Shown piece after piece: positions 49,715-58,346 of a stretch of DNA of 64,000 nt. The translations under genes were made by a program, and so were the position numbers. Under the pieces are notes generated by a model, which did no database searches, was not told the DNA's origin, and saw nothing but the letters and a program-made list of their open reading frames with translations. The DNA is from Bradyrhizobium sp. BRP22 (GTDB lineage: Bacteria; Pseudomonadota; Alphaproteobacteria; Rhizobiales; Xanthobacteraceae): contig NZ_JADYVX010000008.1 in NCBI RefSeq assembly GCF_020194175.1, positions 124,001-188,000 of the forward strand. The letters run 5' to 3'. Positions within the stretch are counted from its first letter, which is position 1. Each line of letters opens with the position of its first letter.

Positions 49715-50117
49715 CGCAGTACTCCAGTCGCATGCAGCCTTGGACGCTGACGCGACGCATCTGTTGCAGTTAGGAAAACACCGTCGTCGAGACTGTCAGT
49801 GACGCCGTAGCTCCAGATCCCGCGCCGCCATGCCTGCGCTGCGGGTCGATGGCTGAGCTCCCGCGAGAAACCGGAAGGCCATTGGCACAATCCTTCTGTT
49901 CGGCGACTTGCGTCGCCGGTGGCAGGCAAACTTTAGGTCTTTGCTCTTGAGTGCTTCGGTTGGCGCTATTCAGCGTGGCAACTTTAGATCATCACAAAGT
50001 TAATGCCACTACCCTTTCGAGTAGCCGCGCGGACAATCGGACTGCACAACTTATGGATGGTAACGTGGAGAGATGAGATTCAAAGAAAATAAACACCGAA
50101 TGCGTTCGTCGTGCCAC
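49715..50117. other. Gene-free upstream region of the hydrolase genes
   Basis: About 400 bases with no credible gene on either strand. It should contain the promoter of the leftward serine hydrolase gene, and is AT-richer towards 50040-50100. No operator, known promoter consensus or terminator stands out. Confidence 0.5.
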
Positions 50118-50571
50118 GCTGTCGCATGCGAAGATTTCTTCGCCGGTCTTCTCGTCGGGCACGGCCAGGATGGCGATCTGATGAATTGCCGGGTGTGAAC
50201 AGAGAACCGTCTCCACCTTCCGTGGCGGCGATATTTTCGCCCGACCTCCGGATCATGTTTTTTTCTTCTATCGAGGAAATAGATCGTTCTGTCCTCGCCC
50301 TGGCGGACGATGTCGCCGGAGTGCCACCAGCCACCACGCCAACTTGTTCAGCCGCCGCTTCATCGTCGAGATAGCCGGCGAAGAAGCCCTTGCGTGGCTC
50401 GTCCCCCGCCAGTCGGAAGCCTTGCCACGGTCCACCGAGAGTCCGGACTGCGTCCGCGTTCCCTGCAAGCCGATCTCGTTCGCTGTTGTCGTTGCGCACG
50501 CAGGTCTCAATCAGCCGCGGGTTCTTCAACTCCTCGGCCATGCAGCCGAAGCGCAAGCCGTTCGACGTCAC
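50118..50571 (-). pseudogene. Acyl-CoA synthetase (AMP-binding) gene fragment
   Basis: An internal piece of an acyl-CoA ligase, split over several frames. It runs AEELKNPRLIETCVRNDNSE, DRLAGNADAVRTLGGPWQGF and DEPRKGFFAGYLDDEAAAEQ. A shift leads to GWWHSGDIVRQGEDRTIYFL, another to KNMIRRSGENIAATE, and another to METVLCSHPAIHQIAILAVP and DEKTGEEIFAC. The WHSGD and RRSGENI segments are the hinge and C-terminal domain of AMP-forming ligases. At least three frameshifts and missing ends make it dead. An intact ligase of a different sequence lies at 56791. Confidence 0.78.
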
Positions 50572-50651
50572 GCTGGTAGATCATGCTGCGATTTGAGCAA
50601 CTGCTGCTCTCGCAGGCCGCCGAATAGCAACTTGACGCGGCGGCACAAATT

Positions 50652-50670
50652 AGTCTACTTATGCAAGTAA
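50652..50670 (+). promoter_or_regulatory. Candidate operator, copy A (upstream of the Mo-hydroxylase operon)
   Basis: AGTCTACTTATGCAAGTAA, 68 bases before the first start codon of the plus-strand operon. The same motif occurs twice at 59481-59522 beside the double-HxlR gene; 15 or more of 19 positions agree in each pair. Its core CTA(C/G)-TTATG-C(A/T)(A/T)G is a short dyad. Confidence 0.6.
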
Positions 50671-50737
50671 CAACTGGGTACCGGGTTGTCTACCGGGAAG
50701 TCCCGGGATTCGTCGGCTCGGCGCCAGAGAGGTTACG

Positions 50738-51511
50738 TTGGAGGAAATTCGCATCGAGCGACGCGACGGCATCGCCCATGTCATTCTGAACCGGCCCTCC
50801 GTGAAGAATGCCGTGACGCTCGCGATGTGGCGCGAAATGGCCGAAATCTTCTCGCGCTTCGCTGCCGATCGCGATGTGCGCGGCGTCGTCCTCACGGGCG
50901 CGGGCAAGGACTTTACCGTCGGCGCCGATATTTCTGAGTTCGAGAAGATCAGAGACGACAGGCACCAGAGCGCCGTCTACGAGGTGGCGGTCGACGCGTG
51001 TTCGGCGGCGATCGCCGGGCTCGGGAAGCCAGTCGTGGCAGCGATCTCCGGCTATTGTCTCGGAGGCGGCTGCCATCTCGCTCTGGCATGCGATTTCCGC
51101 TTCGGTGATCGCACTGCGATGATCGGCATTCCGTCGGCGAAACTCTCGATCGTGTATGGCGTTCGCAGCGTGCAGCGCCTGCTGGCGCTCACGGGGCTAT
51201 CGAACGCGAAGCGGATTCTCTACTCGGCAGAGCGCTATCAAGCCGAGCAGGCCATGTCGATGGGGCTGATCGACGAGTTGCACGAAGACGTAGGCCTCGC
51301 GGCCGTGACGTTCCTGCAGCGGTTAGCGGCCAACGCGCCGCTGTCGGTCGCTGGCGCCAAGTACATGCTGAACGGCCTTTCGATGGGCGCTGGAGCGCTT
51401 GATCTGGCGGCTGCGCAGCGGCTCGTCGATGAGGCCTCCGACAGCGAGGACTTCAAGGAAGGCCGACGAGCCTTCGCAGAGAAACGGTCGCCGCAGTTTC
51501 GCGGCGAATAG
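50738..51511 (+). CDS. Enoyl-CoA hydratase/isomerase family protein
   Basis: 257 residues from TTG 50738, preceded by GAGAGGTTACG; no ATG is available before the conserved start EEIRIERRDGIAHVILNRPS. Crotonase markers are FTVGADISEFEK and SGYCLGGGCHLALACDFRFG (oxyanion hole). At the usual catalytic glutamate region the sequence is IPSAKLSIVYGVRSVQRLLA, without the GLIPG.GGTQR element, which suggests an isomerase, hydrolase or dehalogenase-type member rather than a standard hydratase. It is the first gene of the operon that also encodes a molybdenum hydroxylase and an acyl-CoA ligase. Confidence 0.84.
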   Translation: MEEIRIERRDGIAHVILNRPSVKNAVTLAMWREMAEIFSRFAADRDVRGVVLTGAGKDFTVGADISEFEKIRDDRHQSAVYEVAVDACSAAIAGLGKPVVAAISGYCLGGGCHLALACDFRFGDRTAMIGIPSAKLSIVYGVRSVQRLLALTGLSNAKRILYSAERYQAEQAMSMGLIDELHEDVGLAAVTFLQRLAANAPLSVAGAKYMLNGLSMGAGALDLAAAQRLVDEASDSEDFKEGRRAFAEKRSPQFRGE

Positions 51512-51549
51512 GCCGAGACAGGGAAGGGACCAGCTTTGGAGGGCGATCG

Positions 51550-52410
51550 ATGAAGCCAGCCAAATTCGACTACGTTTCGCCGTCGACGGTGGACGCCGCC
51601 GTCGAAGCGCTCATCGCAGCGAAGGGCGAGGGGAAGGTGCTGGCCGGCGGTCAAAGCCTATTGCCGCTCCTGAACTTCCGAATGGCTCGGCCGGCCGTGC
51701 TCATCGATCTCAACGGGATCAAGGGATTATCGTACATCGAGGATCGGGGCGATCGCATCGCCGTTGGCGCGCTGACGCGCCATCGCGAGCTCGAGCGCTC
51801 GCCGTTGATCGCCTCGAGGCTGCCCGTGATGTCGGCAGCGATGCGCCACGTGGCTCACCTGGCGATCCGCAATCGCGGCACCATCGGGGGCAGTCTCTCC
51901 CATGCGGATCCCGCGGCCGAACTCCCGATGCTCGCGACCTTCTATGAGGCTGGAATCTCCGTCCAAGGTCCGGCGGGCCGTCGGACGATAGCCTCGGAGG
52001 AATTCTTCGTCGACGCGCTGACGAATTGTCTGCAGCCCGAAGAGATCGTGGTGGAGGTCGAGTTTCCGATCCTGAAGCACGACGGTTGGGCGTTCGAGGA
52101 AGTCGCGCGCCGCTTCGGTGACTTCGCACTCGCAAGCATCGCGGTCTCCATCCGTCGTGGGCTGTCCGGACTGGAGGCTGCGCGCATCGCAGTGATGGGC
52201 GTGGCCGACACGCCACTGCGGCTCAGGAAGGCGGAGGAGGAGCTTCTCGCGATGGAACTCGACGACCAGACTCCCGATCGCTTCTCGGAAATTGTCCTGT
52301 CCCAAGTCTCTCCGAACGACGACCTTCATGCTTCGGCCGGGTACCGCAGGCATCTGCTGGGGCAGTTGGCCAAGCGCGCATTGCGGACCGCGTTGGCGAT
52401 GAAGGGCTGA
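51550..52410 (+). CDS. Molybdenum hydroxylase FAD-binding subunit (CoxM/XdhB-like)
   Basis: 286 residues, preceded by TTGGAGGGCGATCG. The FAD-binding motifs AGGQSLLPLLNFRMARP (around 32-48) and RNRGTIGGSLSHADPAAELP (around 107-126) are those of medium subunits of the xanthine dehydrogenase/CO dehydrogenase family. It passes electrons from the iron-sulfur subunit to its acceptor. The small and large subunits follow, separated by 4 bases and by a metallo-hydrolase gene. Confidence 0.9.
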   Translation: MKPAKFDYVSPSTVDAAVEALIAAKGEGKVLAGGQSLLPLLNFRMARPAVLIDLNGIKGLSYIEDRGDRIAVGALTRHRELERSPLIASRLPVMSAAMRHVAHLAIRNRGTIGGSLSHADPAAELPMLATFYEAGISVQGPAGRRTIASEEFFVDALTNCLQPEEIVVEVEFPILKHDGWAFEEVARRFGDFALASIAVSIRRGLSGLEAARIAVMGVADTPLRLRKAEEELLAMELDDQTPDRFSEIVLSQVSPNDDLHASAGYRRHLLGQLAKRALRTALAMKG

Positions 52411-52414
52411 TCCG

Positions 52415-52897
52415 ATGACAACGGAAGTATCCGTGACCGTGAACGGTGAGACCTACCACGTACCGGACGTCGAGCCGCGTCTGCTTCTGTCCGACTTTCT
52501 GCGCGACCTGCTCGGATTGACGGGGACGCATGTCGGATGCGAGCACGGCGTCTGCGGCGCCTGCACCGTCCTGGTGAATGGCGATAGCGTACGCTCCTGC
52601 CTGATGCTCGCCGTTCAGGCTAACGGAGCCGAGATCATCACCGTCGAAGGGCTCGGATCGCCGGAGGAGCTCAACGTGCTGCAGACTGAGTTCCGTGAGC
52701 ATCACGGGCTGCAGTGCGGCTTCTGTACGCCCGGCATGCTTATGACGGGCGAAGATCTGCTCCGGAAATATCCGCTCGCGACCGATGAAGACATCCGGGA
52801 GGGGCTCTCCGGCAATCTCTGTCGCTGCACCGGATACCAGAACATCGTCGCGGCGATCAGAAGCGCTGCCGTCAAACGCACTGAGAAAGCGTCATGA
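52415..52897 (+). CDS. Molybdenum hydroxylase 2Fe-2S subunit (CoxS/XdhC-like small subunit)
   Basis: 160 residues with two [2Fe-2S] sites: the ferredoxin-type cysteines in [16 protein letters not shown] (about 44-59, fourth Cys in SCLM) and the helical-domain cysteines in [10 protein letters not shown] and [10 protein letters not shown]. This is the usual small subunit of the molybdopterin hydroxylases. It relays electrons from the Mo site in the large subunit (53648) to the FAD subunit (51550). Its stop overlaps the start of a metallo-hydrolase by 4 bases. Confidence 0.92.
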   Translation: MTTEVSVTVNGETYHVPDVEPRLLLSDFLRDLLGLTGTHVGCEHGVCGACTVLVNGDSVRSCLMLAVQANGAEIITVEGLGSPEELNVLQTEFREHHGLQCGFCTPGMLMTGEDLLRKYPLATDEDIREGLSGNLCRCTGYQNIVAAIRSAAVKRTEKAS

Positions 52898-53655
52898 AAC
52901 TCAACTTCCTCGCCGCCGGCCGCCTCCGCATGAAGAAGAGCATCTACGTGCCCGGTGCCGACCGCAGCGAAACGATCGACCTTCCCGTCAGCAGCGCGCT
53001 GATCCGGCACAAGCAGGGTAACGTCCTGTTCGATACCGGCTGTCATCCGTCCGTGGTCGACAAGGCCGAAGACCGCTGGGGTCCCCTCGCCAAGGTCATG
53101 AAGCCGCTCATGAGTGCTGACGAGACCTTGTTGCCGAGCCTTGCGTGCACGGGGCTCGGGCCGGACGACATCGACGTCGTCGTGAATTCGCACTTCCATC
53201 CCGATCATTGCGGCTGCAACCAGTTCTTCAGGAAGGCGACGATCCTGGCCCATGCGAAGGAGATCGAAGCCGCGAAGGCGCCGGGCGCCGAGGCGGCCGG
53301 CTATCTCAGGGCCGATTGGGACTACGGGCAGCCGATCGAGGCGGTGAGCGAAGAGAAGGATCTGTTCGGGGATTCCAGCGTGGTGCTAGTACCGCTGCCG
53401 GGCCACACGCCGGGGACGCTCGGCGCACTCGTCAGTCTCGATCGCGACGGCCAGTTTCTGCTCGCGTCAGACTCGGTCAGCCTGCGGCAGAACCTCGATA
53501 CCGACGCAGCGCCTCGCAATACCTGGAACGTCGATCAGCAGTTGAAGACCTTCGAGGAGATCCGTCGGATCGAGAAAGGAGGCGCCACCATCATCTGTGG
53601 CCACGACGATCGGCAATGGCAAAGCCTGCGCAAGGGATCCGAGGGTTATGAGTAG
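52894..53655 (+). CDS. MBL-fold hydrolase (AHL-lactonase-like)
   Basis: 253 residues, ATGA overlap with the small subunit. Zinc ligands are in [12 protein letters not shown] (HxHxDH), [25 protein letters not shown] (Asp) and ICGHDDRQW (final His). It resembles the quorum-quenching lactonase branch ([17 protein letters not shown] near 40), but within this operon a lactone or thioester formed from the hydroxylated substrate is a likelier target. It is inserted between two subunits of one enzyme complex, which argues for a linked role. The large-subunit start lies 8 bases before its stop. Confidence 0.87.
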   Translation: MKLNFLAAGRLRMKKSIYVPGADRSETIDLPVSSALIRHKQGNVLFDTGCHPSVVDKAEDRWGPLAKVMKPLMSADETLLPSLACTGLGPDDIDVVVNSHFHPDHCGCNQFFRKATILAHAKEIEAAKAPGAEAAGYLRADWDYGQPIEAVSEEKDLFGDSSVVLVPLPGHTPGTLGALVSLDRDGQFLLASDSVSLRQNLDTDAAPRNTWNVDQQLKTFEEIRRIEKGGATIICGHDDRQWQSLRKGSEGYE

Positions 53656-56038
53656 CGATCGACGCGCAAATCCTTCCGACGTGCTGCGGCCGCGGAACGT
53701 CGGCGCGCCCATCAAGCGCACCGAGGACCCGCGCCTTCTGACCGGCAACGGCGAATACACGGCCGACCGCAAACCCGACCGGCCGCTTCATCTTGCGTTC
53801 CTTCGCAGCGGCCAGCCCCACGCGCGCATCGAACGGATCGATACCTCCGCGGCACTGGGGGCGCCGGGTGTGATTGCCGTGCTAACCGCGGACGATATCG
53901 CCGACGACTTCAAGCCGGTAATCCCGTTCTCGCGGATGCCAAACTACCATGCGACGCCGATCGTGCCTCTCGCCTCCAGGAAGGTCCGCTACGTCGGCGA
54001 GCCGGTCGTCGCCATCGTCGCCACCTCGCGGTATCTCGCCGAGGATGCGCTCGAGTTGATCGAGGTCGACTACGAACCTCTCGGCGCGATTTCGCGCGCG
54101 GAATTGGCCATCGCCGACGGCGCTCCGCTTCTGCACGAAGAGGCCGGCACCAACGTCCTGCTCGCGCGAGAATTCAAGAAGGGCGACGTCGGTGCCGACC
54201 TGAAAGCCGCGGCGGTCAGGGTGGGCGGGCGTTTCGAAATGACGCGCAAGGCGCCGCTCGCGATGGAGCCGCGCAGCTACGCTGCAGAATACGAAAAACG
54301 TCGCGACGCCATCACGCTTTACACATCGTCGAACATTCCCGGCATCGTCCGCGACGCTGTCTCAGAATCGCTCGGCCTCCCGGGGCACCGCCTGCGCGTG
54401 GTCGCGCCTGACGTGGGCGGAAGCTTCGGCTCGAAGGGCTCGCTCTATCCGGAGGAGCTTCTGATCTGCATCGCCGCGCGGAAACTTCGCCGGTCGGTCA
54501 AGTGGACGGCGGACCGGCTCGAGGACGTGAGCAGCAGCAGCCAGGCCTTTGCCGAGATCGTCAATGCGGAGATGGGATTCGATGCGAACGGCATCGCGAC
54601 GTCGCTCCAAGCGGACGTGATCGGCGACGTGGGTGCATTCTCGATCTATCCCTGGACCTGCGGTCTGGAACCGGTCCAGGTCGTCAGCTTTCTTCCGGGG
54701 CCTTACAAGATCGGGTCCTACCGGGGTGTCGTGCGCGGCGTCGCAACCTGCAAGCCGCCGACCGGTCCCTACCGCGGCGTCGGCCGACCGATCTCGACTT
54801 TCGTCACCGAGCGTCTGATGGACCTCGGAGCTGCGGCGCTCGGTGTCGATCCTCTCGAGATCAGGCGCCGGAATCTGGTTAGAGCTGAGGAGTTTCCGTA
54901 TCGGATTGCTTCGGGGATCATTTGGGATAAGACCGGATTTACCGAATGCCTGGACGCCGCCGCCGAAGCGGTCGGCTACGGTCAACTTCGGAAACTGCAG
55001 GCCGAAGCGCGCAAACAGGGGCGACTGTTCGGCATCGGCATCGCGTCCTATGCTGAACTGACCGGTATCGGTTCGAGGATCGCGGTGGCGCCGGGAATGC
55101 CGATCAATACCGGCTCCGAAACGGCGAAGATCACCATCGACTCGACGGGAGCGATCACGGCGGCGTTCGGCGTCGCTTCCCACGGCCAAGGTCTCGAGAC
55201 GACGTTGGCCCAGATCGTCGCCGACGATCTCGGCGCCCGGTTCGAGGACGTCCGCGTCATCCAGGGAGACAGCGACGAAGTGCCGATGTCGACCGGGACC
55301 TATGCAAGCCGCAGCGCGGTACTCGGCGGCGGCGCGGCGAAGCACGCCTCGAAGATCCTCCAGGAGAAAATCAAGCGGGTCGCCTCGCATCTCCTCGAAG
55401 CCAATGCGGACGACATCGAAGTAACCGAGGGCAGGGCTATCGTGCTCGGCACCGATCGCGCGGTGACCTTCAAGCAGATCGCCAAGGCCGTCTACTCCGA
55501 CATGAAGACGCTGCCGGTCGAGGCGCGCGAGGAATTGACTGCCACCTACACCTACGATCCGATCAACGGAACAACCGCGGCCGCCACCCACATCGCCGCG
55601 GTGGAGGTCGACCCGGCGACCTGCTTCGTGCGGATCCTGAAATTCGTCGTCGCGGAAGACTGCGGCCGGATCATCAACCCGATGATCGTCGACGGCCAAG
55701 TCCACGGAGGCGTGGCGCAGGGCATCGGTGCCGCCCTGCTGGAAGAGCTCATCTACGACGAGGATGGCCAGCTCCTGACCGCGAGCCTCGTCGACTACAT
55801 GATTCCTTCCGCACCCGAGGTGCCGCTCATGGACGTTGTCCATATCGAGAGCGAGTCGGCTGTTGCAGGCGGCTTTCGGGGCATGGGCGAGGGCGGCACG
55901 ATCGGCGCGCCGGCCGCCATCGCAAACGCGATCGCCGATGCTCTGTCGCCCTTAGGCATCGGCGTCTCGATCCTTCCGATGACGCCGGAACGCATCTTCA
56001 AATTGATGGAACAAGCAAAAGGAAGAGAAGATGAATGA
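53648..56038 (+). CDS. Molybdenum hydroxylase molybdopterin-binding large subunit
   Basis: 796 residues from ATG 53648; an in-frame start 17 codons upstream lies in the preceding gene. GAPIKRTEDPRLLTGNGEYT is the usual N-terminus of xanthine-dehydrogenase-family large subunits. Mo-cofactor segments include VAPDVGGSFGSKG, CKPPTGPYRGVGRPIS, ASHGQGLETTLAQIVADDLG, and the base-catalytic Glu in RGMGEGGTIGAP near 750. The active-site loop is PYRGVGRP, not the AYxCSFR loop of form I CO dehydrogenase, so it hydroxylates an aldehyde, aromatic heterocycle or CoA ester instead. Accessory genes for cofactor sulfuration are not in the window. Confidence 0.91.
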   Translation: MSSDRRANPSDVLRPRNVGAPIKRTEDPRLLTGNGEYTADRKPDRPLHLAFLRSGQPHARIERIDTSAALGAPGVIAVLTADDIADDFKPVIPFSRMPNYHATPIVPLASRKVRYVGEPVVAIVATSRYLAEDALELIEVDYEPLGAISRAELAIADGAPLLHEEAGTNVLLAREFKKGDVGADLKAAAVRVGGRFEMTRKAPLAMEPRSYAAEYEKRRDAITLYTSSNIPGIVRDAVSESLGLPGHRLRVVAPDVGGSFGSKGSLYPEELLICIAARKLRRSVKWTADRLEDVSSSSQAFAEIVNAEMGFDANGIATSLQADVIGDVGAFSIYPWTCGLEPVQVVSFLPGPYKIGSYRGVVRGVATCKPPTGPYRGVGRPISTFVTERLMDLGAAALGVDPLEIRRRNLVRAEEFPYRIASGIIWDKTGFTECLDAAAEAVGYGQLRKLQAEARKQGRLFGIGIASYAELTGIGSRIAVAPGMPINTGSETAKITIDSTGAITAAFGVASHGQGLETTLAQIVADDLGARFEDVRVIQGDSDEVPMSTGTYASRSAVLGGGAAKHASKILQEKIKRVASHLLEANADDIEVTEGRAIVLGTDRAVTFKQIAKAVYSDMKTLPVEAREELTATYTYDPINGTTAAATHIAAVEVDPATCFVRILKFVVAEDCGRIINPMIVDGQVHGGVAQGIGAALLEELIYDEDGQLLTASLVDYMIPSAPEVPLMDVVHIESESAVAGGFRGMGEGGTIGAPAAIANAIADALSPLGIGVSILPMTPERIFKLMEQAKGREDE

Positions 56039-56780
56039 CTTGAAAGGACGCGTCGCCCTCGTGACGGGAGGCGGACGGGACGTGGGGGCCGCCATCTCCA
56101 AAATGCTGGTGGAACACGGGGCGAGCGTTGCTGTCAACTATCACAGTTCGAGGGCCGAGGCGGAAGCGGTGGTCGCCGAGATCAAGAAGGCCGGTGGCAA
56201 GGCGAAGGCCTATCAAGCCGACATCGCGGACGCTGGCGTCGTCAAGAAGATGATTGCGGACGTCAAGAGCGATTTCGGCGGCCTCGACATCCTGGTCAAC
56301 AACGCAGGCCTCGTCTTCCGCAAGCGATTCAGCGAGAGCACGCCCGAGGATTGGAAGAAGCAGATCGACACGTGTCTCTACGGCGCGCTGAATTGCTGCC
56401 ATAGCGCCGGCCCGCTGCTCGAGGCATCGGGCCGCGGACGGATCATCTCGATCATGGGCGACTCCTCCAGGGTCGGCGAGTCCGGTCTGGCGCTCGCGGC
56501 CGCGGCGCGCGCAGGCACAATCGCGCTGATGAAGTCGCTGGCGCGCGAATGGGGTCGTTCGGGGGTGACCGCCAACTCGATCTCGCTCGGCCTGATCGAG
56601 ACCGCACATGACAAGACCTGGGTCGACGCGAACCGCGAGAAACTCGTCAAGGCCTACGCCATCCGCCGGCTTGGATTGCCCTCCGACGTCGCGCCCCTGG
56701 TCACTCTGCTCGCGTCGGATGCCGGAAGCTGGATCACCGGCCAGGTGATCAGCGTCAACGGCGGATACAGTATGGTCTAG
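56031..56780 (+). CDS. SDR-family protein with Ala-Arg in place of the catalytic Tyr-Lys
   Basis: 249 residues; the start lies 8 bases inside the large-subunit gene. The cofactor loop (ALVTGGGRDVGAAISK) and NNAGLVF are normal, but at the catalytic helix the sequence is GLALAAAARAGTIALMKSLA. When aligned with the common AxYAATKAGVIGLxKSLA pattern, alanine stands for tyrosine and arginine for lysine. It ends normally (GQVISVNGGYSMV). It is probably not a standard alcohol dehydrogenase and may be a non-redox or structural family member of the pathway. Confidence 0.83.
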   Translation: MNDLKGRVALVTGGGRDVGAAISKMLVEHGASVAVNYHSSRAEAEAVVAEIKKAGGKAKAYQADIADAGVVKKMIADVKSDFGGLDILVNNAGLVFRKRFSESTPEDWKKQIDTCLYGALNCCHSAGPLLEASGRGRIISIMGDSSRVGESGLALAAAARAGTIALMKSLAREWGRSGVTANSISLGLIETAHDKTWVDANREKLVKAYAIRRLGLPSDVAPLVTLLASDAGSWITGQVISVNGGYSMV

Positions 56781-56790
56781 GGGAGGGGGC

Positions 56791-58332
56791 ATGCTTCACG
56801 TCGATCTGATCGCGCCTGTCGCGACGCTTCTCGAGCGTCATGCGCAACAACGACCGAACCAGGTGGCGTATTGGGATTCGTCGCGGTCCGTCACTTACGC
56901 GGACCTTGCCGGGCGCACCGCTTCGATCGCAGCCAACCTGACGAAGGCCGGTTTGCGCGACGGCGACAAGATCGCAATCTACCTGCCGAACGGTGTCGAT
57001 TGGATCGAGGCATGCCTCGCCGCGCTGCGCGCCGGCGCCGTCGTGGTCCCCATTAGCTACGATGCGGCGGAAGGTGAGATCAGCTATCGCCTGGCGGATG
57101 CCGACTGCGGATTCGTCGTCACGACGGCCGCCAGGAAGGACCTGGTGGACAAGATCTGCCGCGATGCCTCCATCGGACCGATTTCGATCTTCGCGGGTCC
57201 GGACGCGGAAAGAGTGGGCGTCGCGCTGGCGGCTCTCGCGGCCAGCGGCCCCACATCGCCGTCCGATCCTGACGACATCGATCGTTCGTCCTTCATCATC
57301 TACACGTCCGGGACGACCGGTCGGGCAAAAGGCGTGCTGCTGTCGTTGCGCGGCATGCTCTGGATCGCCGCGTCTTGCTGGGCGCCGATCGCCGAACTGA
57401 CGGAGAAGGACGTCGTCCTTTCGCCGTTACCACTGTTCCACTCCTACGGCCTCAATCTATCGGTGCTCGGCGTGCTTGCCGTCGGCGCGAGCGAGCACAT
57501 CATGGAGAAGTTCTCGCCCCAGCAGGCGCTCGATCTCCTGCAGACGGGGAAGTATTCGGTCCTTCCCGGCGTACCGACGATGTTTCACTATCTCCTGCAT
57601 CGCGCCCAGGAGAGCGGCGTCGAGCGCCTCCGCGGGGTTCGCCTCTGCATCTCCGCTGGCGCCATCATGCCGGCGACCCTGAATACAGTGTTCGAGGAAC
57701 GTTTCAAGACGCGGCTCTTGGACGGATACGGCATCACCGAGACTTCCACGATGGTGACGATGAACTGGCTGCACGGCGCCCGGCCGATGGGATCGTGCGG
57801 GCTGCCCGTGCCGGGTCTCGCCGTGCGCATCGTCGATCCGTCGTCTACCGAGGACGTCCCGATCGGCGAGGAGGGCGAGTTGATCGTCCGCGGGCCGAAC
57901 CTGATGCGGGGTTATCACAACAAGCCGGCGGAGACCGCGTCGGCACTCCGCAAGGGCTGGTACTACACCGGCGATCTCGCGAAGTCGGACCCGGCCGGCT
58001 ACCTGACGATCACGGGCCGGATCAAGGAACTGATCATCCGCGGCGGCCAGAACATCGCGCCCGCTGAGATCGAGGAAGTCGTCGTCCGGCATCCCCAGGT
58101 CAAGGATTGTGCCGTCGTCGGCGTGAAGCACGCAACCCTGGGAGAGGTGCCTTGCCTGTTCGTCGTCGCAAAGGAAAACGAACTCGATGTTCCTGCCTTG
58201 ATGGATCACTGCAGGGCGCATCTGTCGGCCTACAAGATTCCCGAAGCAGTCCACCTTGTCGGCGAAATTCCAAGGACCGGTTCCGGGAAGATCATGCGCT
58301 TCAAGCTGGTCGAAGCGTTGAGCCGATCGTGA
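56791..58332 (+). CDS. AMP-forming acyl-CoA synthetase
   Basis: 513 residues, ten bases after the SDR stop, with a GGGGAGGGGGC ribosome site. Motifs of the adenylate-forming superfamily are complete: SSFIIYTSGTTGRAKGVLLS (P-loop), YGITETSTM, the hinge YYTGDLAKSDPAGYLTITGR, RGGQNIAPAEIEEV and the catalytic lysine in PRTGSGKIMRFKL. It activates a carboxylic acid with ATP and CoA. Being the last gene of the operon, it likely activates the substrate or the hydroxylated product before the hydratase-family enzyme. An HxlR-type gene is convergent and 14 bases away. Confidence 0.9.
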   Translation: MLHVDLIAPVATLLERHAQQRPNQVAYWDSSRSVTYADLAGRTASIAANLTKAGLRDGDKIAIYLPNGVDWIEACLAALRAGAVVVPISYDAAEGEISYRLADADCGFVVTTAARKDLVDKICRDASIGPISIFAGPDAERVGVALAALAASGPTSPSDPDDIDRSSFIIYTSGTTGRAKGVLLSLRGMLWIAASCWAPIAELTEKDVVLSPLPLFHSYGLNLSVLGVLAVGASEHIMEKFSPQQALDLLQTGKYSVLPGVPTMFHYLLHRAQESGVERLRGVRLCISAGAIMPATLNTVFEERFKTRLLDGYGITETSTMVTMNWLHGARPMGSCGLPVPGLAVRIVDPSSTEDVPIGEEGELIVRGPNLMRGYHNKPAETASALRKGWYYTGDLAKSDPAGYLTITGRIKELIIRGGQNIAPAEIEEVVVRHPQVKDCAVVGVKHATLGEVPCLFVVAKENELDVPALMDHCRAHLSAYKIPEAVHLVGEIPRTGSGKIMRFKLVEALSRS

Positions 58333-58346
58333 TCGGAGAAAGATGA

